A stretch of 64,000 nt of DNA from Sphaerochaeta sp. (GCA_016342655.1 JAEINL010000006.1:22312-86311), one strand, 5' to 3'; shown: positions 1-9,551, counted from the first letter of the stretch. Translations and numbers: made by a program. Notes: generated by a model not told the origin, from the sequence alone.

Positions 1-2033
1 AGTTTATCCTCCAATTCGACCAGGCCCCTGAGCGAGAGGTCATTATCGACCACATCGCCGAGCAGTTTCCAAAAAACGAAGCCTGGGAGAACAGAATTAG
101 AACAATCTGCACTGCAGACGGTGAAACCTGGGACAGGCTCTCTCCCGGGGAGTTGGTGCAGCTACTCAGAGAAGAGAGAAAACAGTATATACCAGAAGCT
201 AGGCTTCACTGGAGAAGCTCGTCATTCGCTGACCCGACAAATACCCATGGGGGAGAAAGGACAAGAACGTATCAGGGCCCTAGGGTCTTTGTCTTCCCAG
301 ACATCTATGATGAGTGCCCTCTTGATGAGCAGGTATCCATCCTAGTTGCACAATACGAAATCCATACAGGAGAAGACCACATACCTGGAGACAGAAACAC
401 TACTGTCATTGTATGCATACCAGAGACACACAAGGCCCTGGCACCTTCCATACGACACTATCCAGTGGAACTTATGCCCAATCCAACCGAACTACAAGGC
501 CAGAGGATGAGAAGCATGGGCAAAGAAAGGGTCATCCTCTGTTCTGATGTCTGGTATACCTTGGCTTTCTTGAGTGCAGGAATTGCTGTCCACGCATATT
601 TGGACCGGAGGGAGTGGTTCGCTTCAGTGGTGTTGCATGACAACATCCCTGACAACAGTCCCTCAACTACCCCAGAGCAATCACACTATGAGAAACTTCT
701 CCATACCGATGTGGAAAACACCAAGACTTTGCGTGAGTACCGGTACCTGACACACATCCCATCAAATGGAGTTGAGGCTGACCTTGCTGAAATAGTGACG
801 ACCCCCCCATGGGTAGAGCAGGCAAAAAGAGAGCAACTACTAACTCTGGAAAATGGGTTTTACAAGAAGCAAGAAGACAATACGTGGATACGGACAGAAA
901 GAGAGGCCAGCAATACAGTGCATGTTGCATCTGCATCCTTTGACAAAGACCAGATACTGATGAACCCTGTCTTCTTTGCTGGTAAACACTCCCCACTCTC
1001 CCTTTCCTATCCTGATGGGGGATTTTTCACCAGCTTCAACTACTACTTTACCGAAAATCTCAAAAGCTGGTACGCAAAGCAGGACAAGAGGAGACTTGTG
1101 TGGGATGACTTCATGTTGGATTACCTAGCCATACCCCAAGGTGATGGATTGTATGAATCGGTTCCCCTATACAACAAAGCACTTTTGGGGTATGGCAAGG
1201 ATGGGACGTTGTTTGCCTGTGAAGGAGAGTGGACTTCCATCACCCTTTCCCTTAATGGGAAAAAGACCTTCGAGTTCAACAAGGAACATGTTTCTGAGGT
1301 AAGAGACACACAAGGACAAGAAAATACTAGTGTATCACAACAAAAGACCCCCAGCGAGATTCACTTCCCTACCGATACCAGGGCAGTGGGAGAAGGCCGT
1401 TGGTGTCTGACCTTCATCCATGACTATTTGTGGGATGCTTCAGAGGGCCCTGTAATGGTCCCTCCTTTTGGAGTGGTGGTAACCACCGAAGAAAGAATCG
1501 AGCAGGTGGATACGGTGGCTTGGGCTGTAGAGTGGAAAGACCTGCCAATAGAAAAGAGTGAGGTAGCCTGGTTAGCGGGTGGATTCAATCTGTTGGTTAA
1601 GGGCAGAAAAAACCTGGTCGCAACACAGGAAGATACTCAAGCCCAACTGGAAAAGGAGGGGTGGTTCATCCCCTCTTCCTTGCTGACTCAAGAGACAGCT
1701 TTGGACAGTGCTGGAGTACAGCCACGTTCGGTCATCGGCACTTGTGGCACCAAGATTATGGTGATGTCTGTATCGGGAAGAAACAGCAGGTCGAAGGGAA
1801 TCACATTCAGTGATGCCGCTTCACTTGCCATACACCTGGCACAGGAGATGAACAATGCTCCCTTGGACTTCCTGCTCAATCTCGACGGAGGGGCGTCCTC
1901 AGTACTGGGGTGCAAGAAGGACAAGGAAGCTTCGTGCTTGCTTACAAAGCCTTCACCGTCCATTACAAACCCTGCCGGATGTCCAAGATGCGTGCCTTCG
2001 TTATTGGCAATACACCTGAAGAAACAAGGATAA
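1..2033 (+). CDS. Phosphodiester glycosidase (NAGPA) domain protein, 5' end outside window
   Basis: The reading frame (codons starting at base 3) is open to the left edge, so this is the C-terminal ~677 residues of a longer protein and the true start is not visible. The last ~130 residues carry the NAGPA signature: R-S-V-I-G, then S-G-R, then N-L-D-G-G-A-S near the C-terminus. This family cleaves or transfers sugar-phosphodiester linkages in exopolysaccharide and related glycans. Upstream of it is an alpha/beta-like stretch (about window codons 100-210, with VIVCIPETH and VILCSDVWYTLAFL) that I cannot assign, and a middle region rich in aromatic residues. No signal peptide can be judged. The next gene downstream is a glycosyltransferase, which suggests work on a surface or storage glycan; that is inference. 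Confidence 0.72.
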   Translation, partial: FILQFDQAPEREVIIDHIAEQFPKNEAWENRIRTICTADGETWDRLSPGELVQLLREERKQYIPEARLHWRSSSFADPTNTHGGERTRTYQGPRVFVFPDIYDECPLDEQVSILVAQYEIHTGEDHIPGDRNTTVIVCIPETHKALAPSIRHYPVELMPNPTELQGQRMRSMGKERVILCSDVWYTLAFLSAGIAVHAYLDRREWFASVVLHDNIPDNSPSTTPEQSHYEKLLHTDVENTKTLREYRYLTHIPSNGVEADLAEIVTTPPWVEQAKREQLLTLENGFYKKQEDNTWIRTEREASNTVHVASASFDKDQILMNPVFFAGKHSPLSLSYPDGGFFTSFNYYFTENLKSWYAKQDKRRLVWDDFMLDYLAIPQGDGLYESVPLYNKALLGYGKDGTLFACEGEWTSITLSLNGKKTFEFNKEHVSEVRDTQGQENTSVSQQKTPSEIHFPTDTRAVGEGRWCLTFIHDYLWDASEGPVMVPPFGVVVTTEERIEQVDTVAWAVEWKDLPIEKSEVAWLAGGFNLLVKGRKNLVATQEDTQAQLEKEGWFIPSSLLTQETALDSAGVQPRSVIGTCGTKIMVMSVSGRNSRSKGITFSDAASLAIHLAQEMNNAPLDFLLNLDGGASSVLGCKKDKEASCLLTKPSPSITNPAGCPRCVPSLLAIHLKKQG

Positions 2034-2187
2034 TGAAAGGTATCAATACCCCAGGGCAAGCCCTGGACCCAGGAGGCGTTGCCTCCTTTTCCGCCCCAAG
2101 GGGCGGGGTATCTCACCTTGCTTTCCCGCCACTCGCTCGGTAATGGAAGCATGCTTCCGCTACTCTCGCTTCGTTGGGGAATGAAAT
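2032..2187 (+). repeat. Hairpin-rich dispersed repeat, copy 1
   Basis: About 156 bp, nearly identical to 43577-43738 in the same orientation. It starts at the stop codon of the NAGPA gene. It is a chain of small inverted repeats: GGTAT-CA-ATACC, CCAGGGC-AA-GCCCTGG, GGAGGC-GTT-GCCTCC, CCGCCCC-AA-GGGGCGG and GGAAGCATGCTTCC. ATACCCC near the start can also pair with GGGGTAT further on. The other copy differs by a few substitutions and a 6 bp insertion inside the GGAAGCAT hairpin. It is probably a REP/MITE-like intergenic element. A long open frame runs through it into the next gene, but that is not a reason to start the next gene here. Confidence 0.85.
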
Positions 2188-2261
2188 TCCCAGATGATCG
2201 CACATCAGAACAGGATCAGGGAAAATTGACTACTGAGAAGAACCAATTGCGTGGAGGATAT

Positions 2262-3443
2262 ATGAACGAGCTATATGTAGTGATACCGACTTACTGGCAG
2301 GGAAAGACCACAAGAAAACCCCATCCTGACGATCTGGTATTTGACCACCCGACCTTCCTCGATGGTGATGATACACTGTCTGCCTCACTGGAAAGCCTTG
2401 CCTGCACCGATAATCCGAAGGATTTCAGGGTTCTGGTGCTGAGCTCTGCAGTACACCCTTCCTTGGAAGAAGAGGTCATTGATTCAGTTGACCGGATCAT
2501 CAGGAAGTATGCGGACAGACTGCACATTGGCCATTTCCATGCCAAGAAACTGAAAGAGGTGCAAAAGAGACTTGTTGCTCTGGGGTTCCCCAAAGACTAC
2601 CTTACCCTCGCTGGATATGCTTCCATTAGGAATTGCCAGTTGGCAATACCTGCAATATTGGGTGCAGAGGTTATTGCAGCCATCGATGACGATGAATTGG
2701 TTGAGAGAGACTACCCTTCCAAGGTACTCCAACATGTGCTCAAGCCTGGTCTGCACGGCATTGCAGGCAGGTACCGTTATGAGGGTGGGAAAACGCTGGT
2801 ACATGATCGTTTCGCCACTATACTACATCCTAGCCTGTTTCAGATGAAGCAATCATATCAGAATGATGTGTACAGGAAGATAGAGCAGTCACAAGAGACC
2901 ATAACCGATACGTCCATCGTATTGGGAGGGAACATGGTGTTTTCCCGTACGTTATTCATGCATGTACCTTTTGACCCGTATGTTCGTCGGGGTGAGGACA
3001 TTGATTATATGATCAACTCAATGATGGCTGGCTTCCAATGGAAGTGTGACAAGACCTTGATGATCGATCACTACCCTCCTGCTTGTAAGGAGACAAACAA
3101 GCTACAGGAAGATGTGATGAGATTTCTCTATGAGAAGGCAAAGATAGAAAAGAGTGTAACCAAAGAAGGAATCACTGCCGTCAGAGCGGAACAACTGGGT
3201 CCTTACCCTGGGAATTTCCTAAAGGCCAACCTTCAGGAAGAGGCAAGAAAAACCCTTTCCGAAAGGCCGAAGGAAATAGAGAAGGAGCCTTGGTTCCTTT
3301 CTGCCGAAGAGGTCATCAACAGAGGCCTGGCTTTAGGAGAAAAAGTTGAAGCGTTCTTTGAGTATGCTGAGTTCTGGCCAAAGGTGATGCAGGCGCTTTG
3401 CACTGATGAAGAGACGAAGAGAAGCCTGGAGAAGTTGTTCTGA
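2262..3443 (+). CDS. GT-A fold glycosyltransferase (family-2-like)
   Basis: A 393-residue protein. The start is ATG 2262, with GGAGG at 2253-2257; an earlier start would translate the repeat just upstream and has no support. It opens with NELYVVIPTYWQGK, the usual first strand of GT-A nucleotide-sugar transferases. AAIDDDELVERDY (about residue 145) looks like the metal/nucleotide-binding DxD region. GGNMVFSRTLF (about residue 225) and RGEDIDYM (about residue 245) match the acceptor-side ED motif of GT2-like enzymes. No membrane segment is evident, so it is likely cytosolic or peripheral. Donor and acceptor are unknown. It follows the NAGPA-domain gene across the hairpin repeat and may share its transcript. 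Confidence 0.78.
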   Translation: MNELYVVIPTYWQGKTTRKPHPDDLVFDHPTFLDGDDTLSASLESLACTDNPKDFRVLVLSSAVHPSLEEEVIDSVDRIIRKYADRLHIGHFHAKKLKEVQKRLVALGFPKDYLTLAGYASIRNCQLAIPAILGAEVIAAIDDDELVERDYPSKVLQHVLKPGLHGIAGRYRYEGGKTLVHDRFATILHPSLFQMKQSYQNDVYRKIEQSQETITDTSIVLGGNMVFSRTLFMHVPFDPYVRRGEDIDYMINSMMAGFQWKCDKTLMIDHYPPACKETNKLQEDVMRFLYEKAKIEKSVTKEGITAVRAEQLGPYPGNFLKANLQEEARKTLSERPKEIEKEPWFLSAEEVINRGLALGEKVEAFFEYAEFWPKVMQALCTDEETKRSLEKLF

Positions 3444-3465
3444 GGCAGTCAGCCTTTCGCCTCAG

Positions 3466-4191
3466 CTACTGCCTCTCCACCCACACCTCATTGATGGGAA
3501 ACTCCTGGGCAAGGCCCTTCTGCTCAAAACTGGTAGTCGGCCGCCATTCCTTCGGAGGGGCAAAGCCCCCATACGGGTTGGTAAGGGAGGGTACCTGTGC
3601 AAACACGTTCAGCATCTGGTGGGCATATTCTTCCCAATCAGTGACACAGTAGATGTACCCACCCTTTTGTAGCTTGCTTGCAAGCAGCATTGCCAACGGC
3701 ACCTGAATGAGCCTTCTCTTTTGTTGTTTCTTCTTTGGCCAGGGATCGGGAAAGAAGATATGGAAGCCTGCAACCGAGCCTTCTACAATCATATGGGTAA
3801 GAACCTCAACTGCATCAAAGCGCATAATGCGTATGTTAGGCAGGTCATCCTTGCCGATGAGGCTCAACAGCTTGGCAAAACCTGAGAGGAATACCTCCAA
3901 CCCGAGGTAGTTGTAGTCTGTGCGATCCTTGGCGATCCTATGGGACGAGGTGCCCATCCCAAATCCAATCTCAATAATTACAGGCTTGTCGTTGCCGAAA
4001 ACCTCTTTGAAATCAAGGGCCTCTCTCTGAAACTCTAGGGCATGGGTCGGATAATACTGGCGTAAGGCCTCAATTTGGAAAGGTTTGAGCCCTGCTGATC
4101 GCAGTACGAAGCTCTTAATAGCCCTAGGGGCGCCAAATTCACGATCCTCCACCTTTGCGAGGGAAGGGATCTCATCAAAAATGGTATCCAT
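3466..4191 (-). CDS. trmB: tRNA (guanine-N7)-methyltransferase
   Basis: 241 residues, a normal length for TrmB, which uses S-adenosylmethionine to make m7G46 in the tRNA variable loop. The SAM-binding motif is VIIEIGFGMGTS (about residue 70). FFPDPWPKKKQQKRR (about residue 150) is the family's characteristic FPDPWPK signature. The gene lies 8 bp downstream of mfd, and its Shine-Dalgarno AGGAG overlaps the mfd stop codon (TAGGAG), so the two are translationally linked. It converges on the glycosyltransferase gene with a 22 bp gap in which I see no terminator. Confidence 0.96.
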   Translation of the reverse strand: MDTIFDEIPSLAKVEDREFGAPRAIKSFVLRSAGLKPFQIEALRQYYPTHALEFQREALDFKEVFGNDKPVIIEIGFGMGTSSHRIAKDRTDYNYLGLEVFLSGFAKLLSLIGKDDLPNIRIMRFDAVEVLTHMIVEGSVAGFHIFFPDPWPKKKQQKRRLIQVPLAMLLASKLQKGGYIYCVTDWEEYAHQMLNVFAQVPSLTNPYGGFAPPKEWRPTTSFEQKGLAQEFPINEVWVERQ

Positions 4192-4199
4192 CGAATCTC

Positions 4200-7100
4200 C
4201 TACAACAGTCGCTGCAACTGTTCCATGAGGAACAGCGCCTTGTCACGCAAGGAGACTGCATCAATCTTGACATACATGAAATTCATCCGTCTGGGATCAA
4301 GGGTGACGCGCTTGTTGCTCAGGGCTATAAGGGCCATCACCTTCTCTACATTCAGCTTGGCTACCCTTCCGAACTCCAAGGTGACGGTGCCCCTGCGGTC
4401 CGTCAGATGCACAATGGAGAGTTTGCGACAGAGTATCTTGATCTCAGCGATATACAGTAGGTTCGCAACCTCTTCCGGGAGAGGTCCGAATCTATCTGCC
4501 AGCTCACTGTTGAGCTGCTGCAGGCTTTTCTCGTCAGATATGGAGGCTATCTTGCGGTAAATATCGAACTTGACCTGGGGTGCCTTGATATAAGAGTCGG
4601 GAATGAAGCCTGTATAATCGAGTTCGAGGAATACTTCCTTCTCCTCTTCTCGCTCACCTCCCTTCTGCAAGTCTGCGATAGCCTCATCAAGGATCCTGAT
4701 GTACATGTCCAGCCCTACCGAAGCGAGCTGTCCGCTCTGCTCCCTTCCCAGCAGATTGCCCGTTCCCCTGATCTCCATATCCTTCATGGCAACCTTGAAG
4801 CCTGATCCCAGTTCGGTACTCTCGCTGATGATCTTCAGACGTTTGACCGCTATCTCACTGAGAGCGCTCCCCTGTGGATAGAAGAGGTAGGCATAGGCCT
4901 GGCGGTCATTACGCCCCACCCTGCCTCGCAGCTGATAAAGCTGGCTCAGACCATAGCGGTCTGCCCGATCGATGATGATCGTATTCACATTGGGGATGTC
5001 AATTCCGTTTTCAATGATGGTCGTCGATACCAGAACCTGGATACCCTGGTGTACAAAACGACGCATCGTATCCTCAAGCTTTGAGCTGTCCATCTGACCA
5101 TGGGCACTTTCTATGATAAGTTCAGGCAGGTTCTGTGAAAGCTGGGAAACCACATTCTCGAGGGTCTCAATCCTGTTGTGCAGATAAAAGACCTGCCCTC
5201 CACGAGCCACCTCCTCGCGGATGGCACGGTAGATGACATACTCATCATACTCATCAATAATTGTCTTGATGGGCATCCTGGCTATGGGAGGGGTGGTAAG
5301 CAGTGACATGTCACGAATCTTCAACAGCGACATGTACAGTGTCCTGGGAATAGGGGTTGCGCTCAAGGAGAGCGAGTCGATGCTCGTTCGCACCGTCTTG
5401 ATGCGCTCCTTGTCCTTCACCCCAAAGCGCTGTTCCTCATCTACGACAAGCAATCCTAGGTCGCGGTAGAGAATATCCTTCTGCAAGATCCTATGGGTAC
5501 CGAAGAGTATGTCCACCTTGCCTTCGGCAACGGCAAGCAGAGTCTTTTTCTGCTCTTTCTTGGGCACGATTCTTGACAGGTGGGCACATCTGATGGGAAA
5601 GGAACCCACTCGCTTGAGGAAGTTGTCATAGTGCTGTTCTGCTAGGATGGTCGTAGGAGCAAGGAAGGCTACCTGCTTGCCACCCATGACAGCCTTGAAG
5701 GCGGCACGGAAGGCTATCTCAGTCTTCCCATAGCCGACGTCCCCACATATCAGACGGTCCATGACCATCGGTTTCTCCATATCTTCCTTGATGTCCTCGA
5801 CACAGCTAAGCTGGTCAGCTGTCTCATCGAAAGGAAAGGAGGCCTCGAACTGCAGTTGCCAGTCGGTATCCTTGGGGAAAGAGTATCCTATGCTGTTCTT
5901 ACGTTTGGCATAGAGGGCGATAAGATGCTTTGCCAGGTCCTCAGCACTCTTTCGGGCTTTCTTCTTCTTGTTCTCCCAGCCCTGCCCCCCAAGTGTATCC
6001 TTTCGGGGTGCACCCTTTTCACTACCTATGTAGCGCTGGACCAGGTTAGCCTGCTCGATGGGAACATAGAGCATCTCACTGTCGGAGTACTCTATCTTGA
6101 TGAAGTCCCGTTCACGGTCAAAGCTTGAGACACGGTCGATCTTGACGAACTGGCCCACCCCGTAGTTCACATGGACGACATAGTCGCCTTCATTGAGGTC
6201 GACAAAAGAGTCCAATGGAGAGGACTGGGTATGTTGCAGCGTCTTGACCACCTGACGGCGGCGACCGAAGATCTCATGTTCACAGATGGCAATGACTTTC
6301 TCACTGGGGATGGAGAAGCCACCTGATATTTCCTGAGTCTCCCACTGGAGGGCAGGAAAATCACTGAGCATCTGCATAAGACGCTGCCTCTGCAGCAGAT
6401 TCTCGGTAAAGACAGTTACCTGCCATCCATCCTTATGCAGGCTCTGCAACTCTTCCTTAAGCAGGACGAAGTTGCCAAAATAGGAGCGAGGCCCACCAAT
6501 ATCATATGAATAGACACCATTCTTTTGCCCAGAGATGTCCACCAGCGTCATAGCCTTGGGCACACGCTTCTGGAAAGCGGGAAAATCAAAAAGGAGCTGG
6601 TCGGGCTTCAGTGCATTACGATCTTCCAGGAACGCCTCACGGTAGAGGGCCTTTGCCTCGAGGGTGAGGCTGTGATAACTGGTGGCTAACCTTTGGTCGC
6701 CGACAAAACAGAAGAAATCATCCTTGGAAAAATACTCCTCGATGGAAGAGGTAAGCAGTTTGGCGCTGGAAGCCTCGACCAAGGACAGCGAGAAGCTACT
6801 CACCTTCGCTATGGTCTCCTGATTTACAGGGTTGAAGATACTGATCTTGCCTACCGTGTCCCAGTCTGCATAGATTCGGTAGGGGCTGTCGCTCTCATAG
6901 GGGAAGATATCCATAACCTCCCCCCGTACGGAGAACTCCCCGGGGGCACTGGTTGCCACAGTATTGATATATCCAGCCCCTCCGAGCTCCTCTGCAAGTC
7001 TGATAGGGTCGAACGGGGAATTGGTCCGAATAGACAGTTCGGCATCCCCAAGGGCCTTGGGGGAGACCACCTGGCTGACAAAGGGCCTCAGATGGGTGAC

Positions 7101-7499
7101 GATGATGCCATGAGCGCAATCCTTGATCGAGGAAAGCCTTTTCAACTGTGAATATTCGATGTCATCGCCGGTAAAAGTCGAGTAGAGCTTCCTTCCATGG
7201 CTGGGGAGGTAGATGGTCTTCACCTCCTCCTTGCTCAAAGGCGTCTGCATGACACTCTTGGTATCGACGCGTAGGCCGTTGTCCTTCAGCAGGGCAAGGG
7301 CACTCTCTTCTGTGGGGCATATCACCCAGATACGCTTCTTTTCGCGTCGGCTGAGCAGACGCAAAAAGAGAGCCAGGGGATACCCTTCAAGGCCCTGGAC
7401 AGAGAGAGATGAGACTCCTGAGGCATACGCCTTGTAGGCAGGACTGCTTTTGATATACGATTGAACGATCGTGGCGATAGGCATTTGCATAAGCGCCAT
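4200..7499 (-). CDS. mfd: Transcription-repair coupling factor
   Basis: About 1099 residues. Mfd is a DNA translocase that removes stalled RNA polymerase and recruits UvrA/B. The UvrB-like N-terminal region is followed by the CarD-like RNA-polymerase interaction domain (GDYVVHVNYGVGQFVKID, about residue 445). The RecG-like motor follows, with Walker A GDVGYGKTE (about residue 588), Walker B DEEQRFG (about 686) and SATPIPRTL. The TRCF C-terminal domain ends the protein. The frame is open to a TTG at 7529, but ATG 7499 (VMALMQMP) is more likely; ATG 7490 is also possible and no start has a strong Shine-Dalgarno. It is divergent from the phosphatase gene at 7534, leaving almost no room between the starts. 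Confidence 0.97.
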   Translation of the reverse strand: MALMQMPIATIVQSYIKSSPAYKAYASGVSSLSVQGLEGYPLALFLRLLSRREKKRIWVICPTEESALALLKDNGLRVDTKSVMQTPLSKEEVKTIYLPSHGRKLYSTFTGDDIEYSQLKRLSSIKDCAHGIIVTHLRPFVSQVVSPKALGDAELSIRTNSPFDPIRLAEELGGAGYINTVATSAPGEFSVRGEVMDIFPYESDSPYRIYADWDTVGKISIFNPVNQETIAKVSSFSLSLVEASSAKLLTSSIEEYFSKDDFFCFVGDQRLATSYHSLTLEAKALYREAFLEDRNALKPDQLLFDFPAFQKRVPKAMTLVDISGQKNGVYSYDIGGPRSYFGNFVLLKEELQSLHKDGWQVTVFTENLLQRQRLMQMLSDFPALQWETQEISGGFSIPSEKVIAICEHEIFGRRRQVVKTLQHTQSSPLDSFVDLNEGDYVVHVNYGVGQFVKIDRVSSFDRERDFIKIEYSDSEMLYVPIEQANLVQRYIGSEKGAPRKDTLGGQGWENKKKKARKSAEDLAKHLIALYAKRKNSIGYSFPKDTDWQLQFEASFPFDETADQLSCVEDIKEDMEKPMVMDRLICGDVGYGKTEIAFRAAFKAVMGGKQVAFLAPTTILAEQHYDNFLKRVGSFPIRCAHLSRIVPKKEQKKTLLAVAEGKVDILFGTHRILQKDILYRDLGLLVVDEEQRFGVKDKERIKTVRTSIDSLSLSATPIPRTLYMSLLKIRDMSLLTTPPIARMPIKTIIDEYDEYVIYRAIREEVARGGQVFYLHNRIETLENVVSQLSQNLPELIIESAHGQMDSSKLEDTMRRFVHQGIQVLVSTTIIENGIDIPNVNTIIIDRADRYGLSQLYQLRGRVGRNDRQAYAYLFYPQGSALSEIAVKRLKIISESTELGSGFKVAMKDMEIRGTGNLLGREQSGQLASVGLDMYIRILDEAIADLQKGGEREEEKEVFLELDYTGFIPDSYIKAPQVKFDIYRKIASISDEKSLQQLNSELADRFGPLPEEVANLLYIAEIKILCRKLSIVHLTDRRGTVTLEFGRVAKLNVEKVMALIALSNKRVTLDPRRMNFMYVKIDAVSLRDKALFLMEQLQRLL

Positions 7500-7533
7500 T
7501 ACCCTATCATGAGCAAGAAGGTTATGCAATAGA

Positions 7534-8349
7534 ATGGAAATACAACTTGAAAGGAATAAACTTGATATACTCGCAAAGGCTGTAGAGGACGCCGGACTCT
7601 ATGCCAAAGAACAGCAAAGAGAGATCCACCGGTCCTACAAGACTGACGGTTCAGTCATCACAGAGACAGACCTCTCCATCTCCAGGAGGATCCTATCAGT
7701 AGTCAGTTCCCTCTTTCCCGAAGCGAACATCATCAGTGAGGAAACCCTCACTGCCTTTAATCCTGATGCACCCTACACCTTTGTCCTGGACCCCATAGAC
7801 GGAACCGATGTCTACTCCCAAGGCCTGCCCTCCTGGGCTGTCGCCCTAGGCATCCTTGACAAGGATCGCAAGCCTGTTGGGGCCTACATCTCTGCCCCCA
7901 GGTGGGGAATTGGCCAGGAGTCCCTGTTTGTTCGTCTCGACCCAGGAGCAGCCCTGCGTATAAATGGTGAACCTTGGACCCTTACAGGGGATAAGGATCG
8001 ACCAAGGCAGATTACCATGGGATCGAGTGGACAGCGACTTATGGACTTCACCAACTTCCATGGCAAGATACGGATCTTCGGCAGCAGCATCCTGCATATG
8101 CTCGCACCTGTCCTCTATTCACACATCCAAGGGTGTGTGAACCAGAGCTGTTATGTCTGGGACATAGCGGCAAGCCATGCGGTGCTGCTTTCCTGTGGGA
8201 TGGATATCCAGTATGTCGATGGGACGACCTTTGTCTATGACGATAGGTTTGTCCTAGAGAGAAAGCCCTTTTCCCCCTCGTTCTATGCAGGAAATGAGCC
8301 GTGTCGCCTAGAACTGGCAAGAGTCCTTCCCGCTACATCGAAGGGGTAG
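7534..8349 (+). CDS. Inositol monophosphatase / bisphosphate nucleotidase family phosphatase
   Basis: 271 residues with the lithium-sensitive phosphatase fold. Metal ligands appear in SEETLT (about residue 70), DPIDGTDVYSQ (about residue 88) and WDIAASHAV (about residue 209). These are the three signature motifs of IMPase/CysQ/SuhB proteins, which hydrolyse phosphate from inositol phosphates, PAP or sugar phosphates using Mg2+. The exact substrate cannot be told from the sequence. The ATG at 7534 has AAGG 12 bp upstream. Its 3' end overlaps the transporter on the other strand by 17 bp. Confidence 0.88.
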   Translation: MEIQLERNKLDILAKAVEDAGLYAKEQQREIHRSYKTDGSVITETDLSISRRILSVVSSLFPEANIISEETLTAFNPDAPYTFVLDPIDGTDVYSQGLPSWAVALGILDKDRKPVGAYISAPRWGIGQESLFVRLDPGAALRINGEPWTLTGDKDRPRQITMGSSGQRLMDFTNFHGKIRIFGSSILHMLAPVLYSHIQGCVNQSCYVWDIAASHAVLLSCGMDIQYVDGTTFVYDDRFVLERKPFSPSFYAGNEPCRLELARVLPATSKG

Positions 8350-9028
8350 GGATCTTCCCCTTTTCATACCAGTCCCTGGCAAGATAGATACAGGGGGTAT
8401 CGAAGATAGCAACAACCCACTTCAGGACAAAGGTACTGATTAGTATCTGGACCAATACAGAAGTGGGGTATACCCCCCAGAAGGCGATGAAGGTAAAGAC
8501 CAGCGTATCAATGAGCTGGCTGACAAAGGTGCTGAAGTTATTTCTCAGCCAGAGGTATCCCCTACCCGGCTTCCTTTCCTTCCAGAAGGCAAAGGCCCAT
8601 ATGTCGTGGGTGTTGCTGAGCAGGTATGCTACCAACGAGCCGATGGCGATGCGGGGCATGAGACCGAAAATGGTAGAGAGTGCCGGATGTGCAATATCTG
8701 AGGATGAGGGTTCGAACAGAAGAGCCACCTGCATGAGAATCGTCATCGAAAGCAGGGCAAAGAAGCCGAACTTGACGGCCCTGGCCGACTCCTTCTTTCC
8801 ATAGATCTCACTGAGAATGTCGGTGACCAGGAAGCTGGTTGCATAGACAATGTTGCCAAGGGTGGCCTCAATGCCAAATATCACCACGTTCTTGGTGACC
8901 TGGATATTTGCAAGGATGATGCTGATGGGAATCCAGATGTAGAGGCCCAGCTTTCCCCAAAGCCTAAAAGCAAGCATGATCGCTACAAAATCCAAAACCA
9001 AGAGCAAAAACCATAAGAGTTCATTCAT
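8333..9028 (-). CDS. Queuosine precursor transporter (YhhQ/VUT family)
   Basis: 231 residues with about six hydrophobic segments, ending in a short cytosolic tail. The conserved block around TSFLVTDILSEIYGKKEA-type sequence (about residues 63-81, here NIVYATSFLVTDILSEIYG) and RNNFSTFVSQLIDTLVF (about residue 162) are typical of the YhhQ/DUF165 family, which imports queuine precursors (preQ0/preQ1/queuine) across the inner membrane. It follows the THEP1-like NTPase gene by 22 bp and probably shares a transcript with it and the ACT-domain gene. No preQ1 riboswitch was recognised upstream. No queuosine biosynthesis gene is in the window. Confidence 0.88.
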   Translation of the reverse strand: MNELLWFLLLVLDFVAIMLAFRLWGKLGLYIWIPISIILANIQVTKNVVIFGIEATLGNIVYATSFLVTDILSEIYGKKESARAVKFGFFALLSMTILMQVALLFEPSSSDIAHPALSTIFGLMPRIAIGSLVAYLLSNTHDIWAFAFWKERKPGRGYLWLRNNFSTFVSQLIDTLVFTFIAFWGVYPTSVLVQILISTFVLKWVVAIFDTPCIYLARDWYEKGKIPTPSM

Positions 9029-9050
9029 CGTCGTCCATCCTCGGCTGTAG

Positions 9051-9551
9051 TCACACCTGACGTATGCTCAGGGTGTACGTATCCAGTGCATAGTAATCTA
9101 TGACCTCTAGAAGAAAGGTCTGTCGCACAGTAGCCACAATATCCAAACCTGTGGCCTCAAGCGCGCTTCTGAAGGATGGGTCAAAGCCCTTACCCTCCAG
9201 CTCAAACCTTCCCAATTCATCGAAGACGGCAAGCTTTGCAGAACCCAGATGTTCGACGATCTGGGCGTTTGCCCAGGCAAAGACAGCATCATCGACAAAG
9301 AACCTGCCCATCTTACGCCCTTCGCTCATGTATTGCTCGCTGAGCGCCACCCGTTCGATCCCTGAAAAGAGATCCTTCAGTCTATAGCAGGTTTTTTCTG
9401 CCTTGGCAAGGGAGACAAAACCACAAAGATAGTTCTCAAGAAAGTCTTTTTCCTTAAGGTAGGCGAGTAAGGCCGTGGTCTTTCCGCTGTTATACGCACC
9501 TGTAATTAGGGTGATCGTCCTACTTTGCACCGAGAAAACCCTGCAGGACAT
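9051..9551 (-). CDS. THEP1-like nucleoside-triphosphatase
   Basis: 166 residues. Walker A is GAYNSGKTT (about residue 18), and the Walker B region LAVFDELGRFELEGKGF (about residue 106) matches the DE(I/L)GxxELxxxxF motif of THEP1/NTPase_1 proteins, small P-loop enzymes that hydrolyse NTPs and whose cellular role is poorly known. ATG 9551 is preferred over TTG 9554 because AAGG sits 6 bp before the ATG. The first 32 bp lie inside the 3' end of the upstream ACT-domain gene, a long overlap that implies translational coupling. The next gene downstream is the queuosine-precursor transporter. Confidence 0.8.
   Translation of the reverse strand: MSCRVFSVQSRTITLITGAYNSGKTTALLAYLKEKDFLENYLCGFVSLAKAEKTCYRLKDLFSGIERVALSEQYMSEGRKMGRFFVDDAVFAWANAQIVEHLGSAKLAVFDELGRFELEGKGFDPSFRSALEATGLDIVATVRQTFLLEVIDYYALDTYTLSIRQV

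Noticed and set aside
2079..2261. Longer N-terminus for the glycosyltransferase
   Set aside because: The extension is translated hairpin repeat, seen again at 43577-43738 outside any gene.
9029..9050. preQ1 riboswitch before the queuosine-precursor transporter
   Set aside because: Only 22 bp separate the genes and no leader structure is possible there.
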